In this document: positions 1 to 59,579 of the stretch, piece by piece
Position numbering within the stretch: position 1 is the stretch's first letter
Layout of the letters: each line of letters starts with the position of its first letter
DNA from: Elephas maximus indicus
Taxonomy: Eukaryota > Chordata > Mammalia > Proboscidea > Elephantidae
Assembly (NCBI RefSeq): GCF_024166365.1
Contig: NC_064839.1
Span: 40,560,378 to 40,624,377, forward strand
Direction of reading: 5' to 3'
DNA: 64,000 nt
Made by a program: the position numbers and the translations under genes
The notes under the pieces: model-generated
Seen by the model: the letters and a program-made list of their open reading frames with translations, nothing else
The model's database searches: none
Told to the model about the DNA's origin: nothing

Positions 1-265
1 GATGCTGGTGAGGAGTGAGCTTCTTGGATCAGGTGGACACTTGAGACTATGTTGGCATCTCCTGCCTGGAGGGGAGATGAGAGGGTAGAGGGGGTTAGAA
101 GCTGGTGAAATGGACACAAAAAGAGAGAGTGGAGGGAGAGAGCGGGCTGTCTCATTAGGGGGAGAGTAATTGGGAGTGTGTAGCAAGGTGTATATGGGTT
201 TTTGTGCGAGAGACTGACTTGATTTGTAAACTTTCACTTAAAGCACAATAAAAATTATAAAAAAA
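1..265 (+). mobile_element. L1 LINE 3' end (young elephant-type family)
   Basis: Ends with an AATAAA-containing tract and an A-tail near 240-270. The reverse complement of its terminal tttcacttaaagcacaat segment recurs at the start of the antisense L1s at 58.07 kb and 63.06 kb, so all three belong to one L1 lineage. The rest of the element lies before the window. Confidence 0.7.
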
Positions 266-1850
266 AAAAAGAAGAAGATGGAAGGAATACACAGAGTCAC
301 TGTACAAAAAAGAATTGGTTGACATTCAGCCATTTCAGGAGGTAGCATATGATTAAGAACTGATGGTACTGAAGGAAGAAGTTCATGCTGCACTGAAAGC
401 ATTGATGTAAAACAAGGCTCCAGGAATTGATGGAGTATCAATTAAGATGTTTCACCAAACCAATGCAGTGCTGCAGGTGTTTGCTCATCTATGTTAAGAA
501 ATTTGGAAGACAGTTACCTGGCCAACTGACTGGAAGAGATCCGTACTTGTGCCCATTCAAAAGAAAGGTGATCCAACAGAATGCAGAGATTATCAAACAA
601 TATCATTAATGTAACACACAAGTGAAATTTTGCTGAAGATCATTCAAAAGCAGTGGGCAGCAGTATGTCAACAGGGAATTGCCAGAAGTTCAAACTGGAT
701 TCAGAAGAGGACGTGGAACGAGGGATATCATTCCCGATGTCAGATGGATCTTGGCTGAAAGCAGAGAATACCAGAAAAATGCTTACCTGTGTTTTATGGA
801 CTGCACAAAGGTATTAGACTGTGTGGATCATAACAAATTATGGATAACTTTGTAAAGAATGGGAATTCCAGAACACTTAATTGTTCTCTCAAGGAACCTG
901 TACATAGACCAAGAAGCAGTCCTTCGAACAGAATAAGGGGATTCTGCGTGGTTTAAAATCAAAAAAGGCATGCATCAGTGTTGTATTCTTTGACCATACT
1001 TATTCAATCTGCATGCTGAGTGAATAATCCGAGAAGCTGGACTATATGAAGAAGAATGGGGCATCAGGATTGGAGGAAGATTCGTTAACAACCTGAAATA
1101 TGCAGATGACACAACCTTGCTTGCTGAAAGTGAAGAGGACTTGAAGCATTTACTAATGAAGATCCAAGACCACAGCCTTCGGTATGGATTACACCTCAAC
1201 ATAAAGAAAACAAAAGTCCTCACAACTGGATCAATAAGCAACATCATGACAAAAGGAGAAAAGATTGAAGTCAAGGATTTCATTTTACTTGGATTCATAA
1301 TCAACACCCACGGAAGCAGCAGTCAAGAAATCGAAAGACGCATTCATTGGGCAAATCGGCTGCAAAAGACTGCTTTAAAGTATTCAAAAGCAAAGATGCC
1401 ACTTTAAGGACTAAGGTGCGCCTAACCCAAGCCATGGTATTTTCAATTGCCTCGTATGCATGTGAAAGCTGGATAATGAATAAGAAAGACTGAAGAAGAA
1501 TTCATGCCTTCGAATTATGGTGTTGGCTAAGAATATTGAATATACCACGAACTGCCAGAAGAACGAACAAATCTGTCTTGGAAGAAGTACAGCCAGAATG
1601 CTCCTTAGAAGCAAGAATGGTGAGACTTTGTCTCACCTGCTTTGGCCACATTACCTTCCCTGGAGAAGGACATCATGCTTAGTAAGGTAGAGGGTCAGCA
1701 AAAAAGAGGAAGACCCTTAACAGGATGAATTGACACCGTGGCTGCAACAATGGGCTCAAACACAGCAATGATTGTGAGAAGGGTGTGGGACTGGGCAATG
1801 TTTTGTTCTGTAAGTTGGAACTGACTCGACTGCACCTCCTAACAACAACC
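266..1850 (+). mobile_element. RTE (BovB-like) LINE, 5'-truncated, degenerate
   Basis: Contains a decayed reverse transcriptase. The catalytic box reads YADDT near 1099-1113, followed by LLAESEEDLKHLL and HLNIKKTKVL. It ends in the family 3' end, cgactgcacctcctaacaac. It aligns along its length with RTE copies at 46.3 and 60.7 kb. Frameshifts and stops break the frame throughout, so it is dead. It abuts the A-tail of the preceding L1. Confidence 0.85.
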
Positions 1851-2880
1851 TTCAAGTGATGTTATAGCATTTCACATACAGATAAAAACCTTACAATAGT
1901 ATACTTTCATCACTTCATTCCCAGACTTTATGCTATCGTTCTTATACAATGTTATAAGGTCCAGATTATATTATTATTAATTTTGTTTAAAAAGTCAATT
2001 ATCTTTTAAAGAGATTTAAATAAAAAGGAACAAATCTTATAAATTCACACATGTATTTTCATTTCTGGTGCTCTTCATCCTTTCATTCTTGCATTATTTC
2101 TATCTGATGTCAATTTTCTTCTACCCAAAGGATTCCCTTTAGCCTTTCTTGTGTTGTAGGTCTGTAGCAGACACACCTGGTGCTCCCTGTCATCACCCCT
2201 CTGCACCACCTGTTTTTAGCCTCACGTGCAGTGAACAGTTCTGTGTGAACTCCCTCACCTTTGATTTCAGCCACAGTTCTGGTGAAGAGTCTCAGCAAGC
2301 TCACCTTGAACCTGTACTGACAGTATCCCAGTTTAATTGCACACCTCCATCTTTCTGTTCCAGGACCTTTGCCAAAGCCAAGGAATCTGCCAGGCTCGCG
2401 TGCAAGGACAGCGCATAAGTGAAGTGGAAGTTGATGCCCAACCAACAGTGGTGGAAGCTGGCTGATAAATGTTCCAGCCTCTTGTGCTTTAGCATACGAT
2501 TTGGCAGGTATTCTCTATGCTTCTCGTGATGTCCGTGCAGAATCTGTATGAGAATGTTACATACTCATCCTTCTATGCTTGCCCTTCCCTGTCTAACACT
2601 CACGGACCTCTCACTCCTTCCTTCTGGGATCACTTCCAAAATGCAGTACTTGCACCATGTTCTTGTTTTATATTTTACTTTTTAGGGAGCCTAGACAAAG
2701 ACCGGGTCCCACCTTTATGCATTTGCCAAACAAGATCTTTCTTTCCCTTTTCTCCCCACCCCCTGCTACAAGCTTATAAGGAGTCTGGAATGGAGTGAAG
2801 TGAGAGTCCTGGAATTTTCAAAATTTTTATATCCATCTTGTGGCAACTTTTCTTATAGATAGAATGTATGCATTGAACAA
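1851..2880. other. Intergenic sequence, partly old antisense L1
   Basis: The stretch 2105-2165 resembles antisense L1 ORF2. The remainder has no recognisable coding or repeat signature. No gene seen. Confidence 0.4.
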
Positions 2881-2884
2881 AGCA

Positions 2885-3110
2885 CCTAACTGCAAAGAAA
2901 GCTCCATTTCTCCTTGCATTATCTAGTTTCTTCTGCCAGTTTTTGCTTAATTTTTTTAAGCTCGGTTGTAAGGTATATAAATGTTTAGGATTTTTATGTC
3001 CTCTTGATTAATTGACCCCTTTATCATTCTAAAATGACTTTTTTTATTCTTTGCTCTGAACTCTACTTTGTCTGCAGTCATCATAGCTTTATAGAAAGCT
3101 AGAATTGAAA
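2885..3110 (-). mobile_element. Old L1 ORF2 fragment, antisense
   Basis: The text around gacccctttatcattctaaa and actctactttgtctgcag matches the antisense form of L1 ORF2 as seen in many mammalian L1s. Divergent and short. Confidence 0.6.
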
Positions 3111-3744
3111 AATTCTTATACATAGTTGAAAATCCCTCCATGGATAGATAAGTTAAGCCAAGAAAACAGGTGAGGTGGAAGAGTGCTGGAATTTTAAAAT
3201 CTCAGGCACCTGTGTCCAAAACACTCACTCTGAAAGCAAGCAGCCAGAGCGGGGCAGGACCTCATGCTGTCACCAGAGGGCAGCAGAGGCCAGGGAACAG
3301 GTCGGGAGACGCAGAACAAATGTTAAGTGGCCGTCCAGAGATCTGATGGAGGCCAGACTAACATTTATCGGGCCCTGTTACAGACTGTTACAGACTGGAC
3401 ATTGTGCTTGTAACAGCTCAAAGGCAGAGATCGGAGACCAGAGCCTACAGAGGAACGGATTGGAGTGAAGAGGGCAGTTCTTCAGGTAAGCCAGGAAATG
3501 CCCAAAGACAGTGCGTCTGCAAGTACAAGCGCGGCACTGAAAGAAACACCATGGCTATGGGCCCATCCTAAGCCAGGCAACTGACCATAGCTGGAGGAGC
3601 AAGTGAGGTGAATGCTCCATCACTGTGGGCCAGTCATTCTGCATTTCTTTTTTTTTTTTTTTTAACACTGAACGGAATTTAAACGGCCTTTCACCTGAGC
3701 AAACATTAGGCTTTCTTAATATTTTTTGTCTTCTTTCCTTACAA
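3111..3744. other. Intergenic unique sequence
   Basis: No repeat family or exon recognised. A T-run sits at 3649-3663. Short open frames have no family resemblance. Confidence 0.35.
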
Positions 3745-3938
3745 GGAGCCCTGGTGGCACAGTGGTTAAAGCACACAGCCGCTAGGTCAGTGGTTCAACT
3801 GTTCCGTGGGAGAAAGATGTGCCAGTCTACTTCCGTAAAGATTTCAGTCTTCGTAACCCTATGGGGCAGTTCTACCCTGTCCTATTGGGGTCGCTATGAG
3901 TCGGAATGGACTCAAAGGCAACGGATTTGGTTTTGGTC
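3745..3938 (+). mobile_element. AfroSINE-type tRNA-derived SINE
   Basis: Head ggagccctggtggcacagtgg with a tRNA-like A box, and tail tcgctatgagtcggaatgg followed by ggttttgg. Flanks ctttccttaca and cttttcttaca look like a target duplication with one mismatch. Confidence 0.85.
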
Positions 3939-3939
3939 A

Positions 3940-4860
3940 TCTTTTCTTACAGGGACAAATGCAATCAGGTATCATGTGTTCCAGCCTTTTCCCATGATGT
4001 CACTTGCTAGGTGTACTGGTATTTTATAATGTAATGCCTCCTTGCTGTAGCATTTAATCTTTGACTCTTAGTAATGTCTCTTGCACTTTATGATAAAATT
4101 CCCCAGCTCCACCGGATAAATACTGATGTGGGGACTGCATAAGTGCTAACCAACTTGAAGTTTAGTTCCTGGGCCACTACCCTATATCCTCTCCTGGGCA
4201 CATGCAGGTGATTGCTCTGGATGACCATTGCCTCCCCCAGTCAGGTGGGGGCCTCCCAGGTGGGGGCCTCTCTCTTGCCAACGTGCCGTAGGCATTCCTA
4301 ACTCTGCTGCACGACTACAGCAGACACGGCAGAGAGCTCTGGGGGACTCTGTCAAATGGTCAGCGAATGGATGCAATAAATTTCTTTTTAAACAAGAGAT
4401 TCCAGTTTCTCCCGGTAAATTTTCTCATTTCCATGCTGCAAACTATGTCTTGGCCTTTCTTATCAGCTTAGTTTCTCTCCTTAAAGATTTTTTTTTTTTT
4501 AAGTTTTCTATTAAAACTCGCTCTTCTTAGACTTTTCTCTGGTGGGCATGCATATTTAGAACTAGTCTGCCTTTTCCTTTGCTCCTGTGCTGTGTCTTTC
4601 CCTCCCCTTGGGTCTGATACTCTGCGGTCGGACTTCCGGCATCTAGTGAACATCAATTGTCGTCTCTGCTGTTTGGATGGCCCAGATTTTACCAATAGAT
4701 TCCAGAACTTCGGTAATGGGTGGCTCAGAGAGGCCCCACTAACCTTAATACTGGGAGCTGAGGGATAAAGCCACTCATGTGGGTCCTAGAGCAGGGGGAG
4801 ACGGCAGTGGGGCAGGGGCTCCCTCCTTGTTGCCAGGTGTTTTTCTCCATTAGTGGACCT
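3940..4860. other. Intergenic sequence without recognised gene
   Basis: Mixed composition with a T/A run at 4487-4502. Nothing assignable was seen. Confidence 0.35.
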
Positions 4861-4864
4861 CAGA

Positions 4865-4968
4865 TTCCAAAGCCCACCCACCAGACCTATTGAATTAGAC
4901 TCTGAGTGTGATGACTTGAATCTGCATTGACAGGTTGCCCAGGTTGTTCTGACGTGGTGGCTGCAAAG
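4865..4968 (+). mobile_element. MER5A-like hAT-Charlie DNA transposon remnant
   Basis: Contains cagacctattgaattagac followed by gaatctgcattgacagg and caggttgttctgacg, the recognisable MER5A core order. Terminal inverted repeats are lost. Confidence 0.6.
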
Positions 4969-5297
4969 TTGTTGTTAGCTACTGTTGAGTTGCCCCCGGC
5001 TCATGGTGATCCCATGCACAACAGAACAAAACACTGCCCAGTCCCATAATCAGTGGGGATTGGACTGTTGTGATTCACAGGGTTTTCACTGGCTGATTTT
5101 CAGAAGTAGATCGCCAAGACTTCCTGCCTAGTCTGCCTTAGGCTGGAAGCTCCCCTGAAACCTGATGAGCATCCTAGCGATATGCAAGCCTCCACTGACA
5201 GATGGGTGGTGCCCGCCCTTGCGGTTCATTGGCTGCTAATGGAACGCAGATCTCCTGCATGGAAGGTGAGAATTATATCACTGAACCTCTACTGCCC
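4969..5297 (-). mobile_element. Long AfroSINE-type SINE, antisense
   Basis: Begins with the inverted tail (ttgttgttagctactgttga) and runs through a long body that includes gcaagcctccactgacagatg. The same body occurs at 9.3-9.6 kb, so this is a distinct longer subfamily. Confidence 0.75.
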
Positions 5298-5514
5298 CCT
5301 GAGAAGCTGCTTTGCCCAAACCAGGCTGGCCTTGAACTTCTGGTGCTAGTGTGGGCATCGTGGCTAGAGCCTCCCCTCTTTGTGTTAGGAAAGTCAACTC
5401 TGAGTCTCCATTGGAGGTCACTGAAATCCACAAGAGAGCCCTCTCAAGTGGAATACCACAGCTGTCAGTGGGAGTGATGTCCCCAGGCGCAGGCAACAAG
5501 CAGCAATTAACCTT

Positions 5515-6832
5515 TGTTAGTTTCTTTTCAATGTTTTATTTTTCAAAATATACAATTTATTTACATCTTTATTTCACAACGGTAGTTTTGTATATTTATT
5601 CCAAAATCTTTAAATAGTTCTGCAGTAAACATTACAAATCACAGGATCAAACTGCTTCTCTTTAGTCTTTACACTTATTGAGTTTTTTAAAAAGTTTCAA
5701 GTAGTAACTGTTTGGGGGATAAGAAGGGAACAAAAATATGGCAAAACAATTCTTTTTTATATAGGAGCAATACTAAGGATTAGAAAGGGCGGTCTGACCA
5801 GCTACTCAGCCTGGGGTCAGATGAACGGCATGGCTATCGTTTATAAATAAGGCCCTCTTGTGCACAGAGTGGGTTTTAGTTATGAGGAAGTACAGGAGGG
5901 ACCTTATCTGCAGGGTCTGGGGCTGGGGGGCAGGAGAGCAAAGTTGGGGAGATAAGGCACTGCGTAAAGGCTTCTTGTCAGCTTATGGAGGCACTGGCAG
6001 GGACGGTCCTAGGTGGGGTGGGCAGGGGCCATCTGTGCCAGGTAGAGGCCAAGAATGGCTGAGGACAGGGTAGGGCTCCCCCCAAAGGAGAGGCCTTTTC
6101 AGCTTCTCTTGGAGAAAACCTTTGTGATTCTGGCTGAAGCAGCTAGCGGTAACTAAAGAAAGGGCTGGGGCTCCCATCAGCCTCAAGGCCAACACCCAGC
6201 ACCTCAGCCCATCTGCACAGGCTGGCAAGTCCAAGGCGGGTGCTGGATGTACTGTGAAGGCATCTGGTGGTAGAGCTGGCATCTGTGGTTGGCCGCAGGG
6301 GTTGACCAGTGGCCCCTGGACCTGGTAGTGCCCTGGGAGGCATCATACTGATTCTTCTTGTGAGAGCCCTTCATCTGCCTCAGTATCCCCTCCCTCCCTC
6401 CTGAGGAAGACCCAAGCTCCCCAGGAAGTCCCAAGCAGGAGAGGAAGGCAGGGTCTCACAGCCCACAGATGCCACTCCTTGCTGTGCACGGAGCAGGTGG
6501 GACAAGGGCCTGGCCCATGGGTCAGTTTCCTTCATTCCCCTTGGAGATGCTGTGGTTGGTGGGGCCTGAAGCAGTCCTGTGGGCTGAGGCTCCTGGCAGG
6601 GGTGCAAGCAGGGAGGTGGGATATTCCAGGAAAGAGCCAGTCCCCGAGGGCCACCTGCCACCAAGTGCACATGAACTTCCTGTGGCAGGTCAGGAGGTCA
6701 GTCCCATCTTCGGGTCTCCCCAGCACCCTCCAAGAAGCCCGTGCTGCCTGGCCAAACAAACCTTCTTAGCAGGGGTGGGAGTGGGTCAAGGCCGGGGCTG
6801 GGCTGAGGGCAGGACGGAGGGGCTGGCCGTGG
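5515..6832 (-). other. FA2H: FA2H 3' untranslated region (inferred extent)
   Basis: Sequence after the TGA contains no recognised repeat and is GC-rich near the stop, becoming AT-rich toward 5520-5750. The distal end is inferred from the last poly(A) signal, which gives a 3'UTR of roughly 1.3 kb. Open frames on both strands here have no family resemblance and are treated as chance. Confidence 0.65.
5535..5600 (-). terminator. FA2H: FA2H poly(A) signals
   Basis: On the minus strand AATAAA occurs at 5540-5535 (followed by ACATTG) and again in the AT-rich tract up to about 5600 (complements of tttatt near 5554, 5567 and 5595). The most distal would place cleavage near 5510-5520, just before non-UTR sequence and an antisense SINE. 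Which signal is used cannot be read from sequence. Confidence 0.6.
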
Positions 6833-54720
<47,888 letters not shown>

Positions 54721-54786
54721 TGTGTTCCGTTGCAGGAGGAAAGCGAAGGGGGCCAGCGGATGCAGGCGGAGCGGATCATCCCGTCG

Positions 54787-54807
54787 AGGATGGCCGACGG
54801 CCATCCT
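54787..54807. repeat. Near-perfect palindrome at the promoter edge
   Basis: Nine-base arms around a GAC centre (AGGATGGCC, GAC, GGCCATCCT) form a hairpin-capable inverted repeat. Each arm holds a GCCATC core resembling a YY1 site. It lies about 360 bp upstream of the FA2H ATG at the CpG island boundary. Confidence 0.7.
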
Positions 54808-55034
54808 GGATGGTCTGATCGCCCTGGGAATAACTCTTCTGCTGCTACTTCAAGGGAGAGACCCACTTCGCGGGCAAAATTTAAGGAGGCGTCAAAATTT
54901 AAGTAATCGAGATAAATAATATTTTAATATGTTATTTAAAACAAATTATATCGAAAACCACAGCCTTCGGGCTGCCCACCTGTTTTTGAAAAAGAAAGTT
55001 TTATCGGGTTTCGTGAGGCAGGATCGTGAAAGTG

Positions 55035-55320
55035 CACCGTCAGATTTTTTGTATTAATTTTGAAAAAAATTTTTTATTGTGGTGAAAATGTACACACCAA
55101 AACATTGGACAGCACAACTTCCATATTTACAATTCAAGGACACTGATTACATTTTTCATGTTGTGCCACCATTATCCCTATCCTTTTCCAAAGTATTCCA
55201 CCACCATTAACATAAACTCAATGCTCCCCCAAACAAAAACTTCTCCCCCCAATCCCTAAAAAAAAAAAAAAAAAAGTAACCATTAATAATCTTGTTTTCC
55301 ATATTCTATACTCACTCACG
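55035..55320 (-). mobile_element. Old L1 3'UTR, antisense
   Basis: tattgtggtgaaaatgtaca, gttgtgccaccattatccct and caccaccattaacataaact, carrying an internal run of about 17 A at 55259-55275. Confidence 0.75.
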
Positions 55321-55944
55321 TGAACTGAATCCTACCTGAACTCAGGGTTTTTAATCAAAGGCCCATAAGTACTGAGGCTGCTCCAACCAGCTGGCCTCAG
55401 TCTCTCTCAGAAAAAGGTATTGTCAGAGTCTCCTTCTGCTTGTGACCTTCTGTGGCTGGCCACCTGTGTTGAGTCAGTGCTGTGTGGGAAGTCTGGCCCA
55501 GATCCCTCAGGGGCCACCCCAACAACAGAAGTGCCCAAACCAGGCAGCTGCCTCTTCTTTCTCTCCCTTTCAGGCCTTTCATGGCTCACCCTCAGGGCGT
55601 AGGCAGGGTAGGGTGGAAGCCTTGGGTCACTGGTGTTGCTTTTCTCAAGCTGTGAATACATCGGTCACCTTAGCCCCACTTTTACACCTGCTGTGTTCAA
55701 ATATCCCGCATGTGCAAATGCAGCCAAGTGCATACTCACAGGTGTGCTCAGGTACTCCCTGCTGACAATATCTGCAGGACACCCGCATCTGGATGGCTCA
55801 CCATTGCCTTATACTTCCTTGTCTGAAGTTGAACGAGCAATTTATAAAATCTCCCTCTATTGGGATTTGTCTTTTTTTTTAAGTGAGTTTTGGGAAATAA
55901 GACCACAGAGGTAAAATGCCATTTTCATCACATTAAGGGTATAG
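55321..55944. other. Intergenic unique sequence upstream of FA2H
   Basis: No repeat or gene recognised. Confidence 0.35.
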
Positions 55945-56120
55945 ACTGTCAACATGGAGCCCTGGTGGCAAAGTGGTTAAGAGTGATGGCTGCTAACCAG
56001 AACGTCAGCAGTTCAAATCCACCAGCAGCTCCTTGGAAACCCTGTGGGACAGTTCAACTCTGTCCTATAGAGTTGCTATGAGTTGGGATAGACTCGATGG
56101 CAATGTATTTACTGTCAACA
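55945..56120 (+). mobile_element. AfroSINE-type SINE with 10-bp target duplication
   Basis: actgtcaaca at 55945-55954 and 56111-56120 brackets a complete SINE from tggagccctggtggcaaagt to tagactcgatggcaatgt. Confidence 0.92.
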
Positions 56121-56166
56121 CAACTTATCACTGTTGATTTGGATCTTGATTACCTGGCTGATGTAA

Positions 56167-56403
56167 AGTTTGTCAGGGTCCCTGTGTGGCACAAATGGTT
56201 TGTATTCAACTATTAACCTAAAGGCTGGCAGTTTGAACCCACCTAGCAGCACCACGGAAGAAAGGCCTGGTAATCTACTTCTGGAAAGATTACAGCCAAG
56301 AAAACCCTATGGAGCAGCTCTACTCTGTAACACATGGGGTCACCTTGAGTTGAAATCAACTGGACAAGGAGTTTGGTTTTGGTTTTTGTAGTGTTTGCCA
56401 GGC
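56167..56403 (+). mobile_element. AfroSINE-type SINE, second subfamily
   Basis: gtccctgtgtggcacaaatg head, the internal insert aggcctggtaatctacttct, then aagaaaaccctatggagcag and a ggtttggttttgg tail. Flanked by agtttgtcagg and agtgtttgccagg. Confidence 0.85.
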
Positions 56404-56639
56404 TTCTCCACTGTCAAATTACTCTTTCTCCCCCTTTCATACCGTACTGTGTGGAAGGAAATCACTAGGCACAGTCCACACTTCAGGAGTGGGAGTTATG
56501 CTCCACATCCTAGAGAACAGAGTAACTACATAACTGTTGGGATTCTTCAACACAGGAAATTTGTCTCTTCCCCCCATTTATTTATTCAATCTTTATAGCA
56601 GTATGGACTCATGGCTATTCATTTTATACTTTGGGTTTT

Positions 56640-58056
56640 AATCCAATACTACTTTATTTTATTTTATTTTATTTTGTTGTTGAGAATATAGACAGCAAAA
56701 TGTACACCAATTCAACCGTTTCTACATACACAATTCAGTGACGCTGATTACATTCAAGTTGCACAACCATTCTCTCCCTCCTTTCTGAATTGTTCCTCTC
56801 TCGTTAACATAAACTCACTGCCCCCTAAGCTTCCTATACTTTCAAGTTGCTGTTGTCACTTTGATCTCATACAGATAATTCTTAAAAGAGCATAACGATT
56901 TCTACTTTATTTTGTTGCTCAAATTTTTCTAGCTTTGGCTATATGGAGTTCTTTCAGTTGACTCCAGTGTCTTTGACATACCCCCATCTTGTGTGTGTGG
57001 CTTTGTTTTTTGAGAGCTTCCTTACTTTCTGGCACCACAAGATGTTCCAGGCTTATCTTGTATATTTCCTGCCCCAGCCCTCAGATCAGCCACTCCTCTA
57101 AGAAGCCCTGGTTCCTTTTATTGGAGAATTTTATTAGAAACCAAGATTTGAGTGCTAGTTTGCTCGTTGATATTAGGGTGTTACTGGTTCTATACCCTCT
57201 CAGATGACAGAGCAAGGAAATATATATGTGTATATACTAATCCATATCCACATACCTATATTTATATATAGCCATCTTTGTCTATACTAAATAATAATTT
57301 TTAAACTTCATTTTCTAATTGTTGCTAATATACATACAATTTATATTTTGTACATTCACCATGTATGTAGTGGCTCTGCTAAATTATCTCATTAATTCTA
57401 ATAGTTTATCTGTTGATTCTCTTAAATTTCCTATTTACATAATAATATAATCTGTAAGTAGCAACAGTTTTCTTTCAAATCCATTCACATTCTTATGCCT
57501 TTTATTTCATATCCTTTCCTCATTACACTGGTTAGAACCACCAATACAATGTTGAATAAAATATTGTCTAATTTCTTCTTGACTTTTTCCTGATAGGTGA
57601 AATGCCATCAATATTTCACTTTTAAATATGATATTGCTGTACCTTTTTTGTAGATATTTCTCATCAGTTTAAGGAAGTTCTCCTTTATTCTTAGTTTGCT
57701 GAGTTTCTTTTTCATCATGAATGGGTGTTACATTTTATCAAATGTGGTTTTTGTGTCTATTGAGACAATCATATGATTTTTCCCTTTATTTTAATTTGGT
57801 GAATTACATTTTTCCAATGTTAAATCAATTTTGCATTCTGAAATAAACACTACTTGGTTGTGATGTATTATCCTTTTGTTTTTATCTTTATATTTGGGTT
57901 TGCTAATATTTTCCTTAGGATTTTTGTACCTATGTTCATGAGAGAAAATTTGTTATTGTCCTCTTAGTTTTTGATATCAAGGTTGACCTCACAAAATGAG
58001 TTGGAAAATATTCCCTACCCTATTTTTTCATACTTTGGAAGTGTTTGTGTAAGATT
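56640..58056 (-). mobile_element. Old L1, 3'UTR and ORF2, antisense
   Basis: Starts with a TTTTA repeat (56650-56677), then gttgcacaaccattctctcc, ggcaccacaagatgttccag, and ORF2 text such as tgtctattgagacaatcata and gttgacctcacaaaatgagt. It continues after the younger L1, at 59457-59580. Confidence 0.75.
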
Positions 58057-59467
58057 TTTTGTTTTAATTTTTATTATTATTTTATTGTGCTTTAGGTGAA
58101 AGTTCAGGGAGAAAATTAGCTTCCCATTCAACAGTCTGTACATAAAGTGTTTTGTGACATTGGTTTCATTCCCCACAATGTGTCAGCACTCTCCCCATTT
58201 CCTCCCTGGTTTTCCCATTTTCGTTCGTCCTGATTATCTCCCCTTTCCGGCCTTCTCATCTTATAATTGATTGTTCTTAGGAGTACGTTCCTCTCGGGTG
58301 TTACTGTTTATCTTATGTGCTTGTCTACTATTTGACCAGGAGGTGATCTCCAGGGATGGCTTCATTTCTAGGTCAGAAGGGCATCTTAGGGCCATAATTG
58401 CAGAGGTTCCTCCAGTCTCTGTCAGGCAAGCAAGCCCAGACTTTTTTGCAAGTTTGATTTTTTTGTTCTACAGTTTTCTCCTGCTCTGTCCAAAACCCTC
58501 TGCTGTGATCCCAGTCACAGCAGTTGGTAGTGGTACCCAGGCACGATCTAGTTCTTGGGATCTCAGGGTCTGTGGTTCACGTGGTCCATCAGTCCTTTGG
58601 ACTAATTGCTACCTTGAATCTTTGGTCTCCTTCACTCTCCCTTGCTCTGGATGGGAAGAGATCAATAGTTATGTCTTAGATGGCCACCTGCAAGCTTTTA
58701 AGACCCCAGACACTGCTCATCAAAGGAAGATGCAGAACACGGACTTTAGGTACTATGTTGTGCCAACTGACACAGATGTCCCCCAAGTCTATGATCCTTT
58801 GTCTTCTAGCCTAGGAACTTCATCCCACAAGGTGCTTGGTTATGTCTAAGAGGTTTCCCTGACTTTACTCCTTGTTAGCTCTATATGATTTGAACTTACA
58901 ATCATGTATGTAGAAATACCTACCATCAAACCTATGTTTGCTCCATTGTGTGTAAGTACCACAATTTGTTAATTCATTCATCTGCTGATGGGCACTTAGG
59001 TTGTTTCCATCTTTTTGCTATTGTGAATAGTGCTGCAATAAACACGGGTGTGCATACGTCTATACGTGTCATGGCTCTTACTTCTTTAGGAGTGGGATTG
59101 CTAGATTATGTGGTATTTCTATGTCTAGTTTTTCGAGGAAGCACCAAAGTGGTTGTACCATTTTACATTCCCATCAACAGTGTATAAGAGTTCCAATCGC
59201 CCCACAACCTCTGCAACACTTATTTTCTTTTTTGATTAGTTCCAATAATGTGGGAGGGAGATGGTATCTCACTGTAGTTTTGATTTGCATCTAATAGCTG
59301 ACGGCAGTGGGAATAGCTAACGATCGGAATTGACTCGACTGCACTGGGTTTGGTTTTTTGGTTTTAATAACTAATGATCGGGAGCATTTCTTTATGTGTT
59401 TGTTAGCCACCTGAATGTTTTCTTTGGTGAAGTGTCTGTTCTTATCCTTTGCCCATTGTGTAAGATT
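58046..59467 (-). mobile_element. Younger L1, antisense, with 11-bp target duplication, inside older L1
   Basis: tgtgtaagatt at 58046-58056 and 59457-59467 brackets about 1.4 kb. It begins with the inverted tail ttttattattattttattgt and shares tagatggccacctgcaagct and ttttaagaccccagacactg with the L1 at 63 kb. The 192-codon open frame at 58271-58849 is antisense L1 3'UTR. Confidence 0.88.
59312..59381 (+). mobile_element. 38-bp SINE-tail insertion in L1
   Basis: aatagctaacgatcgg (59312-59327) and aataactaatgatcgg (59366-59381) bracket aattgactcgactgcactgg plus gtttggttttttgg, only the SINE 3' end. Confidence 0.75.
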
Positions 59468-59579
59468 CTTATTATTTCTTCCTTAAATATTTGGAAGCCA
59501 TCTGGGCCTGGGATTTTCTTGGTTGAAATGTTTAAAATTTTTTATTCAATTTAGGTTCTCAGATTTTCTACTTTTTTCT

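Noticed and set aside
3745..3938. tRNA-like A and B boxes as a tRNA gene
   Set aside because: Promoter boxes are present, but no cloverleaf or anticodon arm follows and the unit ends in a SINE tail, as do the other dispersed copies.
58271..58849. 192-codon plus-strand open frame
   Set aside because: It lies wholly in antisense L1 3'UTR that also occurs at 63 kb.
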